Shown here one piece after another: positions 51,603 through 60,736 of a stretch of DNA of 62,232 bases. Positions within the stretch are counted from its first letter, which is position 1; the number at the start of each line of letters is the position of its first letter. A model generated the notes under the pieces. That model saw only the letters and a list, made by a program, of their open reading frames with translations. It was not told the origin of the DNA and searched no databases. Both the position numbers and the translations under genes were made by a program. Source of the DNA: JAVBLG01 sp031553655 (GTDB lineage Bacteria > Desulfobacterota > Desulfovibrionia > Desulfovibrionales > Desulfovibrionaceae); assembly GCA_031553655.1 (NCBI GenBank), contig JAVBLG010000046.1, forward strand, positions 1 to 62,232. The letters run 5' to 3'.

Positions 51603-52523
51603 ATGCGCAACGCCCTTACTATAGATGTTGAAGATTATTTCCATGTAAGCGCTTTTGAAAAAAATATAACCCGCACCCAGTGGGAAAGGTTGCCGCAGCG
51701 CGCCCTGCGCAACACCAACCGAGTTTTGGATATTCTCGACTATTGGGGGCTGCGCGGCACCTTTTTCATTCTGGGCTGGATTGCCAGACGGCATCCGGGC
51801 ATGGTCAGGCGTATAGCCTCGTCCGGGCACGAAGTGGCCTGCCACGGTTACGCGCATCAACGCATTACTTCCATTAGTCCCAAAGTGTTCAGAGAAGATG
51901 TGAGCACGGCGCGCAAGCTGCTTCAGGATATTTCCGGCCAGCCGGTGGAGGGCTATCGCGCCCCCAGTTATACTATAACCGGCAAAACTCTGTGGGCGCT
52001 GGATATTTTGATTGAAAACGGATTTTCTTATGATTCAAGCATTTTTCCCATAAAGCATGATATTTACGGCATGCCGAACGCCAAGCGCCATCCCCATCGA
52101 ATTGTGCGCGACAGCGGAACAATTATGGAGTTTCCGCCCACCACCCTGTGTCTGCGCCTGGCCGGGCGCGAAATCAATTTGCCCGTGGCCGGGGGCGGCT
52201 ATCTGCGCCTCTTGCCTGCCAGACTTATTTCCGCAGCCTTCCGGCGCATCAACGGTGAAGGCATGCCTTGCATGCTCTATTTTCACCCCTGGGAAATAGA
52301 TCCGGATCAGCCGCGCATACGCGAAGCCTCCTTTAAGTCACGCCTGCGTCATTATCTCAACCTGGAAACAACAGAAGCCAAGCTGCGCCACCTGTTTACA
52401 ACACACAGTTTCGCTTCCATGCGCACGGTGCTGGGGCGTGAAGTTTCCCGTCAGGTTCAGCCCGCCCGCGCGGATTCGCAAGCCAAATTTTCACGGGCCG
52501 TTCCTGCAAGCTTGCGGAGGTGA
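51603..52523 (+). CDS. XrtA-type polysaccharide deacetylase
   Basis: This 306-residue carbohydrate esterase (CE4, NodB fold) removes acetyl groups from the polymer. It opens NALTIDVEDYFHVSAFE, the family form of the DxD metal site, and has GHEVACHGYAHQ (His ligands), GYRAPSYTI and a later GGGYLRLLP. There is no signal peptide, so it should act in the cytoplasm or on the lipid-linked intermediate. GAGGAG lies 6 nt upstream. Confidence 0.93.
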   Translation: MRNALTIDVEDYFHVSAFEKNITRTQWERLPQRALRNTNRVLDILDYWGLRGTFFILGWIARRHPGMVRRIASSGHEVACHGYAHQRITSISPKVFREDVSTARKLLQDISGQPVEGYRAPSYTITGKTLWALDILIENGFSYDSSIFPIKHDIYGMPNAKRHPHRIVRDSGTIMEFPPTTLCLRLAGREINLPVAGGGYLRLLPARLISAAFRRINGEGMPCMLYFHPWEIDPDQPRIREASFKSRLRHYLNLETTEAKLRHLFTTHSFASMRTVLGREVSRQVQPARADSQAKFSRAVPASLRR

Positions 52524-52527
52524 GCAT

Positions 52528-53589
52528 ATGTCCGGCGAAAGCATAACCATAATGTCACCATACGACATTACCGGGGCCTCGGAGTGGGACGGATACGTTG
52601 ATTCACGGCCCGAAGCCCATGCTTATCACCGCCTGATCTGGTGTTCCATCATAAGCGAATCCTTTGAGCACGAGGCCTATCCGCTCATTGCCCGCAGACA
52701 AGGCAAAGTATGCGGTATTCTACCCCTGGTGCTGGTGGTAAGCAAAATTTTCGGGCGATTTCTGGTATCCATGCCCTTTGTGAATTATGGCGGCATACTG
52801 GCCGACGACGAATCGGCCTCCGCGGCGTTGCTGCGCGCGGCGGAAAATCTGCGGCGCAACACCCGCGCCCGCAGCGTGGAAATGCGCCGTCAGGGTCCGC
52901 AGAGGCGCGGCTTTCAGGGGCAGGGACGTTTTCAACTGACACATAAGGTCACCATGTTGCTCGACCTGCCTCGAAGCAGCGAGGCGCTGTGGGCTTCGTT
53001 TAAAGACACGGTGCGCAACCAGACGCGCAAGGCGCTAAAGAACGATCTGCAAGCCGTTTTTGGCGGAGCGGAGCTGCTGGACAAATTTTATGATATATTT
53101 TGCATAAATATGCGTAATCTGGGTACGCCGGTTTACGGTAAATACTTTTTCGCCCACATCTTGAAAAAATTGAACCGCGAAACCGTCATAATCGCAGTGC
53201 GTCAGGGCGATAAAACCATGGCTGCGGGAATCATTTACAGCCACGGCCAGGTTATGGAAATGCCCTGGGCCGCCTCACTGCCCGAGTGGCGCAAATTGTG
53301 CCCCAACAATCTGCTGTATTGGGAGGCTATGTCCAGAGCCGTGGACGAAGGGCGCGAAATTTTCGACTTCGGCCGTTCCAGTCCCGGAAGCGGACCCTGG
53401 CGCTTCAAGGCGCAGTGGGGCGCGCGCGAAGTTCCCCTTTGTTGGGATTATCTGCTGGAACCGGGGGCCTCCCCGCCGAATCTGACCACAGGTGGACGTC
53501 TGTACAGTTTAGGGTCGCGGGTTTGGAAAAAATTGCCCCTGGCTTTAACCAGAATTATGGGGCCGGGCATTGTGCGGGGGATACCATGA
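52528..53589 (+). CDS. FemAB-family XrtA/PEP-CTERM-associated acyltransferase
   Basis: This 353-residue GNAT-fold protein is of the FemAB type found in XrtA loci. It has DGYVDSRPEAHAYHRLIW, SMPFVNYGG, and the C-terminal IFDFGRSSPGSGPWRFKAQWG motif typical for the family. It probably adds an aminoacyl group to a sugar. The ATG at 52528 follows GGAGGTGA; the frame is open 30 codons higher. It overlaps the aminotransferase by ATGA. Confidence 0.9.
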   Translation: MSGESITIMSPYDITGASEWDGYVDSRPEAHAYHRLIWCSIISESFEHEAYPLIARRQGKVCGILPLVLVVSKIFGRFLVSMPFVNYGGILADDESASAALLRAAENLRRNTRARSVEMRRQGPQRRGFQGQGRFQLTHKVTMLLDLPRSSEALWASFKDTVRNQTRKALKNDLQAVFGGAELLDKFYDIFCINMRNLGTPVYGKYFFAHILKKLNRETVIIAVRQGDKTMAAGIIYSHGQVMEMPWAASLPEWRKLCPNNLLYWEAMSRAVDEGREIFDFGRSSPGSGPWRFKAQWGAREVPLCWDYLLEPGASPPNLTTGGRLYSLGSRVWKKLPLALTRIMGPGIVRGIP

Positions 53590-54788
53590 ATACCTCCTGG
53601 CGCATAATTCCGCCCGGCGGAGCGCCAATTGATCTCAATATCCTGAAAAGGGGTCGGCAAGCATCAGGAGAGGGCGAATTTGCCGTGGAAGAAATCAGGC
53701 GGGCTTTTACCCGCTTCCATGGCGGAGGACAAGTGTTTCTGTTTGGTTCCGGGCGGGCGGCTCTGGCCGCGCTCTTTTCCGCGCTGCGCCGCATCAGTCC
53801 GGATCGTGATGAAGTAGTCATTCCGGCCTATGCTTCCTATTCCTTACCCGCCGCCGTGGTCCGCGCAGGATGCCGGGCGCGGCTTTACGACCTGAACCCG
53901 CGTACCCTGGCTCCAGATTTGGTCAGCGTAAAAAAAGCTTTTTCCGGGCGCGTTCTGGCCGTGGTTACCGCGCATCTTTTTGGCTGCCCGTTCAATACGG
54001 ACCAGCTCAAAGCACTTTGCCGAACGCATGGGGCCACTCTGGTAGACGACGCGGCCCAGGCGCTTGGCGCAAGCGTTGACGGCAAAATGGCCGGAACAGG
54101 CGGAGACGCCGGGCTTTTCAGCCTGGGTCGGGCCAAGTGCATAACCACGGTAAACGGCGGGGTGCTGGCGGTAAAAAATGAGCGAATTATTCAAGAGCTT
54201 GATTCGACCTTTATAGCGCACATCCCCTTGGCCCCGGATCGTTTGATCGCCCTCAAAGCTTTGGGGCTGTGGCTGTTGCGCCGCCCCGAGTTTTACCGCT
54301 TGCCCGCTTCCCTGCCCTGGTTGCGTCTGGGAGCTTCCATTTTCGACCCAAACTTTACCTTTCGCCGTTTTATGCCTTTTCAGGCTGGAATGGCCCTGGC
54401 CGCAATGGAAAAACTGCATGAGACAAATCAAGCGCGAGTGAAAAAAGCGTCTTTCTACCTGAGCAATCTACCGAATTGCTGGCGCGCGGTGGAGCCGGTT
54501 AACGGGGCTTCGCCAATTTATACGCGTTTTCCCGTGTTACCAGCGCAAGGACATAGGACCAATCTGAGCGGCGCGGCTGTTTCGGCCTTGAAGAATCTTG
54601 GCGTCAGTCGGGGCTACCCTCTGGCATTGGCCGATTTGCCCGAGCTTGTGCCACATCTGGCCACCAGAACGGATTGCCCGGGGGCAAGACTGCTTGCCGC
54701 GCATTTGATCACCTTGCCTACCCATGATCATGTGCGCGTAACAGACTGCCGAATCATAGTAAAAAAACTTGAGGAGATCAGACCGTGA
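53586..54788 (+). CDS. DegT/DnrJ/EryC1-type PLP aminotransferase
   Basis: This 400-residue PLP enzyme makes an amino sugar or similar substrate for the EPS. The fold is clear from VFLFGSGRAALAALF, then VVIPAYASYSLPAAV, VVTAHLFGC and ATLVDDAAQALGA. The PLP lysine lies in SLGRAKCITTVNGG, the family SxxKxxTTGEGG pattern in changed form. It overlaps both neighbours (4 bp each). Confidence 0.9.
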   Translation: MNTSWRIIPPGGAPIDLNILKRGRQASGEGEFAVEEIRRAFTRFHGGGQVFLFGSGRAALAALFSALRRISPDRDEVVIPAYASYSLPAAVVRAGCRARLYDLNPRTLAPDLVSVKKAFSGRVLAVVTAHLFGCPFNTDQLKALCRTHGATLVDDAAQALGASVDGKMAGTGGDAGLFSLGRAKCITTVNGGVLAVKNERIIQELDSTFIAHIPLAPDRLIALKALGLWLLRRPEFYRLPASLPWLRLGASIFDPNFTFRRFMPFQAGMALAAMEKLHETNQARVKKASFYLSNLPNCWRAVEPVNGASPIYTRFPVLPAQGHRTNLSGAAVSALKNLGVSRGYPLALADLPELVPHLATRTDCPGARLLAAHLITLPTHDHVRVTDCRIIVKKLEEIRP

Positions 54789-55960
54789 ACGAGCTGATTC
54801 TGGTTTGTTTGCTGGCAGTGGTCTATGCCTTTCTGGGCTATCCGCTGCTGCTTTTGCTGCTGACGGCGAGAAAGTCACCAAATGAACCCGCGTGTCTTTT
54901 CGGATGCGAAGGCCGGGACTCCGGTCTGGAACCTGAGCAGCGGGACAATACCCTGCCCTCTTTCAGCGTGCTTCTGGCAGTTCACAATGAAGAGGCCGCG
55001 ATCAAACGTAAAATGGAAAATTTTCTGGCCCTGGATTATCCGTCGTACAGGCTGGAAATGCTGATTGTGTCCGATGGCAGCTCCGACGCCACAGACGATA
55101 TTGTATCTTCATTTGCTGGTAATGCCTGCGGGCGTATCCGCCTGCTGCGCCAAAAAGAACGGCAAGGTAAGACAGAGGCGCTCAATATGGCCGCTTTGCG
55201 GGCTACGGGCAAAATTTTGCTGTTCACCGACGCCGACGCCCTTTTCCGCCCAGACTGTGCTATGCGCCTGGCCGAAGCTTTTGCCGACCCCGAAGTGGGG
55301 TTGGCCGGAGGCCGCAGCATCTATGTGGACGAACTCGGGCGTGAAAGCGACAAGGGAATTTACCGCCGCTACGAGGAGTGGATCAAGGAAAAAGAAGGGC
55401 GGCTTTACGGCATAATCGGCGCGGACGGGGCCGTATATGCCATGCGTCGCGAGCTTTACACCGAATTGAACAAGGAAAGGATCACTGATTTGGCCCACCC
55501 CGTGGAAGTGGTTTTGGCCGGGAAAAAAGCGATTGGCGCGCCCGAGGCTCTGGTTTTTGAAAAGGACGAAAGCTCCGGGCAAGAAGAGTTGGCCCGCCAG
55601 ACCAGAATCATGGCCCAATCCTGGCTGATCGTTTTCCATTACTTTATTCCTTTGGTAAAACGCGGCCGCATTGGCTACCTGTGGCAACTTTTGTCGCACA
55701 AGCCGTTGCGCTGGCTCACCCTGCCCCTTCTGTGCATTGCCGGTCTGGCCGCCCTGCTCGCCGGCGGTTTTCTGGCTCAATTTACTCTGGTCGGGCTGGC
55801 TGCTCTGGCTGTGGCCGCTTTTTGGGGCGGCACAAAAAACGGCGGCCGCCTGACGCGCCTGGCCCGGCTTTTTCTCATACAGCACGCGGCCGCCGTGTAC
55901 GGGTTGGTCCGTCTGTTGCGCGGCGACAAGTTTGTGATCTGGACGCCCAGAGGCCGTTGA
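54785..55960 (+). CDS. Membrane family 2 glycosyltransferase
   Basis: This 391-residue processive-looking GT2 has an N-terminal membrane helix (2-28), then SFSVLLAVHNEEAAI, the sugar-binding LIVSDGSSDAT and ILLFTDADALF (DXD), and GADGAVYAMRREL. There are C-terminal helices (about 300-345). The catalytic QxxRW is changed to QTRIMAQSW. The start is GTG at 54785, overlapping the preceding stop. Confidence 0.9.
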   Translation: MNELILVCLLAVVYAFLGYPLLLLLLTARKSPNEPACLFGCEGRDSGLEPEQRDNTLPSFSVLLAVHNEEAAIKRKMENFLALDYPSYRLEMLIVSDGSSDATDDIVSSFAGNACGRIRLLRQKERQGKTEALNMAALRATGKILLFTDADALFRPDCAMRLAEAFADPEVGLAGGRSIYVDELGRESDKGIYRRYEEWIKEKEGRLYGIIGADGAVYAMRRELYTELNKERITDLAHPVEVVLAGKKAIGAPEALVFEKDESSGQEELARQTRIMAQSWLIVFHYFIPLVKRGRIGYLWQLLSHKPLRWLTLPLLCIAGLAALLAGGFLAQFTLVGLAALAVAAFWGGTKNGGRLTRLARLFLIQHAAAVYGLVRLLRGDKFVIWTPRGR

Positions 55961-56024
55961 CGAAGTCAGCACCCTGACGGCCCGTGTTGATAGGGCCGTA
56001 CGAGCGCGAAGCGAGGAAAAACTT

Positions 56025-57125
56025 ATGCGAGTCAAGATTGCGGGCGAAAGCGACAAGGAACTCTGGGACGGCTATGTCGCCAGCCATGAGTGCGGGCATT
56101 TCATGCAGTCGAGTGCCTGGGGGACCTTGCGCCGCGCTCTGGGGTGGGAAATCAGGCCACTTATGGCTCTTGAGGGTGACAGGCCTGTGGCCGCCATGCT
56201 GCTGCAATTCAAGCGCCTGCCCCTGCTGCCGCTGAAACTTGGACTGAGTCAACGCGGCCCTGTTTTCGATGCCGGTCGGCCTGAGTCTCTGCGGCTTCTG
56301 CTCATGGCCGCGCGCGGAATTAAAGGTTTGGGCCTGCTGCGTTGCGACCCCTATTTCGCAAGCGCGGATGCTCGTTGCGCCGCGCTGCGTACATGCGGCT
56401 TCACACCCCTTGGCCGGACATGGTCGCATTGGAACAATCCTCGCCACGTCATGACACTGAATATAAGCCAGGGGCCGGAAGAATACCTTAAGACCATGCC
56501 CACGGCTTTTCGCACCAAAATAAGAAAACCCGAAAAACACGGAGTGAGCTTCAGGACGGGTGCAAGAGAAGATCTGCCCGCGTTTTGCGCCTTGATGCTT
56601 GAAACGGCGCGCAACAAAAATATTGCCGCGCACAACGACGAATATTACGCGACGCTATACGAGCATCTGTCCGAAGCGGGCATGCTGGCCTTTTTTGTAG
56701 CCGAATATGAAGGAAAAGTCATTTCCGTGGGCATGAGCGTGAAGTACGGCCGCAAGGCTTGGCTCATATACGCGGCCTCGGCAACGGAATATTTCAGGTT
56801 GGGGGCCAACCGCGCCCTACAGATGCGCATGTTGGAATGGGCCATGGAAGCCGGTTGTGATGTTTACGATTTTAGGGGCAGTGCCACCAATTTTCCGCCA
56901 CGGAAAAGCGACCCCGGCTATGGCGTATACGAATTTAAAAAAAGCTTTGGGGCGGAACTGAAGGTTTTGAGCCCTTATCATGATTTTTCGCCGACGCCGC
57001 TGGCGAAAATACTGCCCGCGCTCATCGACGGTCTGGCTGTTCCTGTTCTTTACACCGGGTCGAGGCTGATCAGCGGAGCCAAATCTTCTTTTTACGGGCT
57101 TTGTGGGAAAAATTTGTCGGCATAA
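56025..57125 (+). CDS. Second FemAB-like acyltransferase
   Basis: This 366-residue protein has two GNAT-like domains like FemX/FemAB: HFMQSSAWGTLRRALGWEI at the start, PTAFRTKIRKPEKHGVSF in the middle and CDVYDFRGSATNFPPRKSD plus VYEFKKSFGAE near the end, the mark of peptidoglycan bridge-type enzymes. It is only distantly similar to the first FemAB protein of the locus. It may add an amino acid to the polymer or its lipid carrier. A 64-bp spacer precedes it. Confidence 0.88.
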   Translation: MRVKIAGESDKELWDGYVASHECGHFMQSSAWGTLRRALGWEIRPLMALEGDRPVAAMLLQFKRLPLLPLKLGLSQRGPVFDAGRPESLRLLLMAARGIKGLGLLRCDPYFASADARCAALRTCGFTPLGRTWSHWNNPRHVMTLNISQGPEEYLKTMPTAFRTKIRKPEKHGVSFRTGAREDLPAFCALMLETARNKNIAAHNDEYYATLYEHLSEAGMLAFFVAEYEGKVISVGMSVKYGRKAWLIYAASATEYFRLGANRALQMRMLEWAMEAGCDVYDFRGSATNFPPRKSDPGYGVYEFKKSFGAELKVLSPYHDFSPTPLAKILPALIDGLAVPVLYTGSRLISGAKSSFYGLCGKNLSA

Positions 57126-57172
57126 GCCAGGGCTTGCAGGTGCGTCGCGAAAAAACGGCCGGGAGAAAAATT

Positions 57173-57736
57173 ATGGGCGGAATCAAAGAAAGCTTGAAGG
57201 AAAGCTTGAAGGAAATATGGTGGAAGTTGCGCTGGAGCGCGCGAGCCACATCTTTTCCGCATTTTCTGGCTATGAACATGCCCTTCAACTCCTGGCGGGT
57301 TTTCTTCCATCGCCTGCGCGGAGTCAGAATAGGCCGCAATGTGTACATAGTGCAAAATGCCTTTCTGGAAGAAGCCCGCCCCTGGCTGATTACCATTGAA
57401 GACAGCGTGCGCGTTGGGCCAGGCGTTTTGATTCTCACTCACGACGCGGCCTGCTGCCATCACGTGCTCGATTTGCCCAATATGTATGCTCCGGTGGTTT
57501 TGAAAAAAAACAGCACCATAGGCGCTGGAGCCATGATTCTGCCTGGTGTAACCGTTGGCGAAAATGCCGTGGTGGCCGCCGGGGCGTTGGTATCCAAAGA
57601 CGTGCCGCCGGGAATGGTGGTGGCCGGAGTTCCCGCCAAACCATTGCGCCCGGTGGCGGAAATGTGTGCGCAACGGGCGGAAAAGGCGAAAGAGTACAGA
57701 GAATTTGAGAAGGCCAGCCATTATCCCCGGAATTGA
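57173..57736 (+). CDS. Hexapeptide-repeat acetyltransferase
   Basis: This 187-residue left-handed beta-helix acyltransferase (WcaF/NodL type) has IGRNVYIVQNAFLEE, IGAGAMILPGVTVGENAVVAAGALV and the end VVAGVPAKPL. The catalytic His region is TIEDSVRVGPGVLILTHD. It acetylates a sugar, probably of the EPS. The ATG at 57173 follows GGGAG; the frame is open above it. The N-terminus contains two copies of ESLK encoded by a perfect 12-bp tandem duplication (57188-57211). Confidence 0.88.
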   Translation: MGGIKESLKESLKEIWWKLRWSARATSFPHFLAMNMPFNSWRVFFHRLRGVRIGRNVYIVQNAFLEEARPWLITIEDSVRVGPGVLILTHDAACCHHVLDLPNMYAPVVLKKNSTIGAGAMILPGVTVGENAVVAAGALVSKDVPPGMVVAGVPAKPLRPVAEMCAQRAEKAKEYREFEKASHYPRN

Positions 57737-57821
57737 AAAAAACAACTTCAAGTAATGGATAAATTCAAAGTAAAAGACTGTTATAGTCAAATGTTAAAGA
57801 AATGCATTAAGGAAATGCATT

Positions 57822-59246
57822 ATGGTAAAAGCGATTTTCATATATGCGATCATACTGATCAATCTGGGAAAAATCCTCGATTTCTTTCCCCAGTTCGCCA
57901 TGCTGCATCTGGGAAAACTGGCTCTTGGCGCGGCAGCGGTCTATCTGCTGTTTTTTGAGCCTTCGGCCTTTTGGCGCGCGCTGCGGGGCAATGCTCTAGC
58001 TCCATATCTGGCCGCGCTGGCGCTGCTGGCCACCTTTGGCGTTCCCTTCAGCGTGTGGCGCGGTGGAGCTTGGGAGGGTCTGATCGGTTATATGAAAACC
58101 CTGTGCATTTTTATTGCCGTGTGCGCTCTTGCCCAGGGCGGACAGGCAAGCGTGGCGCGCCATGCCGCGATAGTTGCCATGGGGCTTCTGGGAACAATGA
58201 TCATTGCCGCCAGAGGAGCCGAAGGAGCGGAAGGTCTGATGCAGCGGCTGCATGTGAGTGGAACTTATGACCCCAACGACATTGCTCTGTTTTTTGTCAC
58301 CTTTTTGCCGCTGGCCGTGGCCGAAGCTCTAATTGGAGGCAAAATGATGCGAGTTGTGGGCCTGGGATCGGCGTGCGCGGCCGTAGTGGGAATAGCCCTT
58401 ACCCAGTCGCGGGGCGGGGTTGCCAGCCTGGCCCTGGTTGCCGGCCACGCCCTGCTCATGGCCGGAAGGCGCGCCTGGCTGCTGCTGCCGATACTGCTGG
58501 TCGGGGCCTGGATTTTCTTCAACAACGCCGACGTGCGCATCTGGGAACGATTTCAGGATTTGGGCGAGCAAAGCGACTATAACTTCACCGACCGCGCCGG
58601 CCGGTTGGAAGTGTGGCGCGAAGGGCTTATGCTCATGGCCGGGCATCCCCTGCTGGGCGTGGGTGTAGGGCAATTTGCCAACGCGCTGGGCATGGTGGGC
58701 AGCGGCGTATACATAACCGCGCACAATACCTATATCCAGATAGGCGCGGAATTGGGCGTGGCCGGGCTGGTACTCTATCTGGCTATGCTGTGGCGGCTGC
58801 GCAAAATAGCCGTGAACGGCATAAAAAGTCCAAACTCCGGCGACAGAATGCGCTCTCGCGGCATGCTTCTGGCCCTAACCGGTTTTGCCGCCGGGAGCTT
58901 TCTGCTGTCGCTGGCCTACAGCCCCATTCTGTATTCTCTGCTGGCCCTGGCCGCCCTTGCCCATATGGAACGGCAACGCCATGCCGAAGCCGAAAACGCA
59001 GCCGCAAAAAAGAGCGCAATGCGTGGAGCTGATGCCGCGCCTATTACCGGACGCGCGGCCACCGGCCGTAATACTAAGGTATTCCGCACCTCATATTCCG
59101 CTGCCAGAAAGCACGCATCAGGCGGATCTTCCCTGCTGGCATCATGCGCCGCCCGTCGCGCTCAAAAAAAACTGTTGCTCGAACTTGGCGACATCAGACG
59201 TTCCAGGCAGGCTCCAATTTCGGACGATAAGGAGCAGAAGCCATGA
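57822..59246 (+). CDS. O-antigen ligase/Wzy-like polymerase with long basic tail
   Basis: This 474-residue membrane protein has about ten helices. The O-antigen ligase domain is marked by LTQSRGGVASLALVAGHALL, the GRLEVWREGLMLMAGHPLLGVGVGQF loop and AHNTYIQIGAELGVAGL. The last 90 residues are an unusual Ala/Arg/Lys/Ser-rich cytoplasmic-type tail without helices. It polymerises or ligates the polymer. I see no exosortase Cys-Arg-His site, so it is not the missing exosortase. It overlaps the flippase gene by ATGA. Confidence 0.88.
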   Translation: MVKAIFIYAIILINLGKILDFFPQFAMLHLGKLALGAAAVYLLFFEPSAFWRALRGNALAPYLAALALLATFGVPFSVWRGGAWEGLIGYMKTLCIFIAVCALAQGGQASVARHAAIVAMGLLGTMIIAARGAEGAEGLMQRLHVSGTYDPNDIALFFVTFLPLAVAEALIGGKMMRVVGLGSACAAVVGIALTQSRGGVASLALVAGHALLMAGRRAWLLLPILLVGAWIFFNNADVRIWERFQDLGEQSDYNFTDRAGRLEVWREGLMLMAGHPLLGVGVGQFANALGMVGSGVYITAHNTYIQIGAELGVAGLVLYLAMLWRLRKIAVNGIKSPNSGDRMRSRGMLLALTGFAAGSFLLSLAYSPILYSLLALAALAHMERQRHAEAENAAAKKSAMRGADAAPITGRAATGRNTKVFRTSYSAARKHASGGSSLLASCAARRAQKKLLLELGDIRRSRQAPISDDKEQKP

Positions 59247-60736
59247 ACGTGCTGAGCTACTTTGCCCGAAATTCCTTTATCCGGCTGCTTTCTTTCGCGG
59301 TCACTCTGGGCTCGGCCTTTGTGGTTACCCCGCATATGCTGCGCTGCCTGGGCGATTCAGCCTACGGCATGTGGGCACTAATTTCCTCCATGGCCGGATA
59401 TTTTATGCTGCTCGATCTGGGGCTGTTGCAGGCCGTGTGCAAGTACGCCTCGGCCGCACAGGTGAAAAACGACCTTGTGGAACGCGAGAGCGTATATTCC
59501 ACAGCCTTTGGCCTGAATGTTCTGGCCTGCCTGGCGGCCCTGCTCATAACCGGAGTTTTGGTTCTTGGAACGGGCAGCCTGCTTGGCAACGAGGCTCCGC
59601 AATCGGCCGGTGTGGCGTTGGGAATTTTTATGGCCTCCGTGGCGGTTCAACTTCTTTTCCGCTCTTCCCAGGCACTTATGGCGGCCGACATGCGCTGGCG
59701 CGATCTGGCGCTGCTGGCTATGCTGCGCACCCTGCTCACCACCTGTGGGGTGTTGTGGCTGCTTGCGGAAAATTCGTCTCCGGCGCGCAATATTGTGCTT
59801 GTAGCCATGATTATGGCCTTCGGCAATACATTGGAATGCCTGGGGCATATCGTTCTGGCCGCCATCGGCGGCAGCAGACCGCATCCGGCGCGCCTTTCGT
59901 TACAAAAAACCCGCGAACTTATCCGCTACGGGCTGCCGGTGGTGGCCGTTAACATGGGTGATCTTTTGCGGCAGCGCAGCCAGGTGTTTGTGGTAGCCGC
60001 CATTCTGGGGCTTGGCCCGGTGGCGCTGTTTTCTCTGGCCCAGCAACTCATGGCCTATATCGGCAATGTCATGCTGAATGTTTTCGGCATTATGGCCCCC
60101 TATTTCAGCCGACTTCAGGCCGGCGGCAAAATGGAAGACTGCCGCCGCTCGCTTCTGGACGCTATGATGCTGAGTTATTCCGCTTCAACATATTTTGGAC
60201 TTTGCGCCATTTTTTACGGCGGGCTTTTTATCTCGCGCTGGCTGGGGCCGCAGTACGGCAAAATAGACAGCCTGCTGCCCATGCTCGGGGTGGCGGGCAT
60301 GGTCGGGTTTGGCGGCATGGTGGTGAACGGTTTTTTGCTGGGTCTCGGCGAGCACCGCATTCTGGCGGCGCTTAGCGTGGGCGAAGGCCTGATCTGTCTG
60401 GCGGCGGGTATTCCGGCGACCGCAATGTTCGGCCTTGAGGGCATGGCTTGCAGTATATGCGCCGCCGCCCTGATAACGCAATTGGGCATTCTACCCTTCC
60501 GGGCCTGTCGGGCGGCGGGCCTGTCTCCCGCTTCTTATTATGTCGCCCTGCTCGGCCCAGTGGCCGCGCAAACTTGCCTGCAATATCTCTATTATCTGCT
60601 GATACGCGGGTGGTTGGCCGCCGATTACCCGGTGCTGGCTCTGGCCTGCGCGGGGCAGGCTCTGGTGGGGCTAACGCTTCCGGCCACTTTTTTCCTGTGT
60701 TTCCGAGTTGACCGCCAAGGAGTGGAGCCATGCTGA
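59243..60736 (+). CDS. Polysaccharide flippase (Wzx/MATE-like)
   Basis: This 497-residue membrane protein with about 12-14 helices moves lipid-linked oligosaccharide across the inner membrane. It starts in the typical way (SFIRLLSFAVTLGSAFVVTPHML), with GDSAYGMWALISSM and PVVAVNMGDLLRQRSQVFVV. GGAG lies upstream of the ATG. It overlaps the next gene by 7 bp. Confidence 0.92.
   Translation: MNVLSYFARNSFIRLLSFAVTLGSAFVVTPHMLRCLGDSAYGMWALISSMAGYFMLLDLGLLQAVCKYASAAQVKNDLVERESVYSTAFGLNVLACLAALLITGVLVLGTGSLLGNEAPQSAGVALGIFMASVAVQLLFRSSQALMAADMRWRDLALLAMLRTLLTTCGVLWLLAENSSPARNIVLVAMIMAFGNTLECLGHIVLAAIGGSRPHPARLSLQKTRELIRYGLPVVAVNMGDLLRQRSQVFVVAAILGLGPVALFSLAQQLMAYIGNVMLNVFGIMAPYFSRLQAGGKMEDCRRSLLDAMMLSYSASTYFGLCAIFYGGLFISRWLGPQYGKIDSLLPMLGVAGMVGFGGMVVNGFLLGLGEHRILAALSVGEGLICLAAGIPATAMFGLEGMACSICAAALITQLGILPFRACRAAGLSPASYYVALLGPVAAQTCLQYLYYLLIRGWLAADYPVLALACAGQALVGLTLPATFFLCFRVDRQGVEPC

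Noticed and set aside
53286..53585. 100-codon upstream extension of the aminotransferase
   Set aside because: It lies in another frame of the FemAB gene; the 4-bp ATGA overlap at 53586 is the normal start in this locus.
57822..59246. Exosortase
   Set aside because: The protein has many helices but shows the O-antigen ligase motifs and no exosortase Cys/Arg/His pattern.
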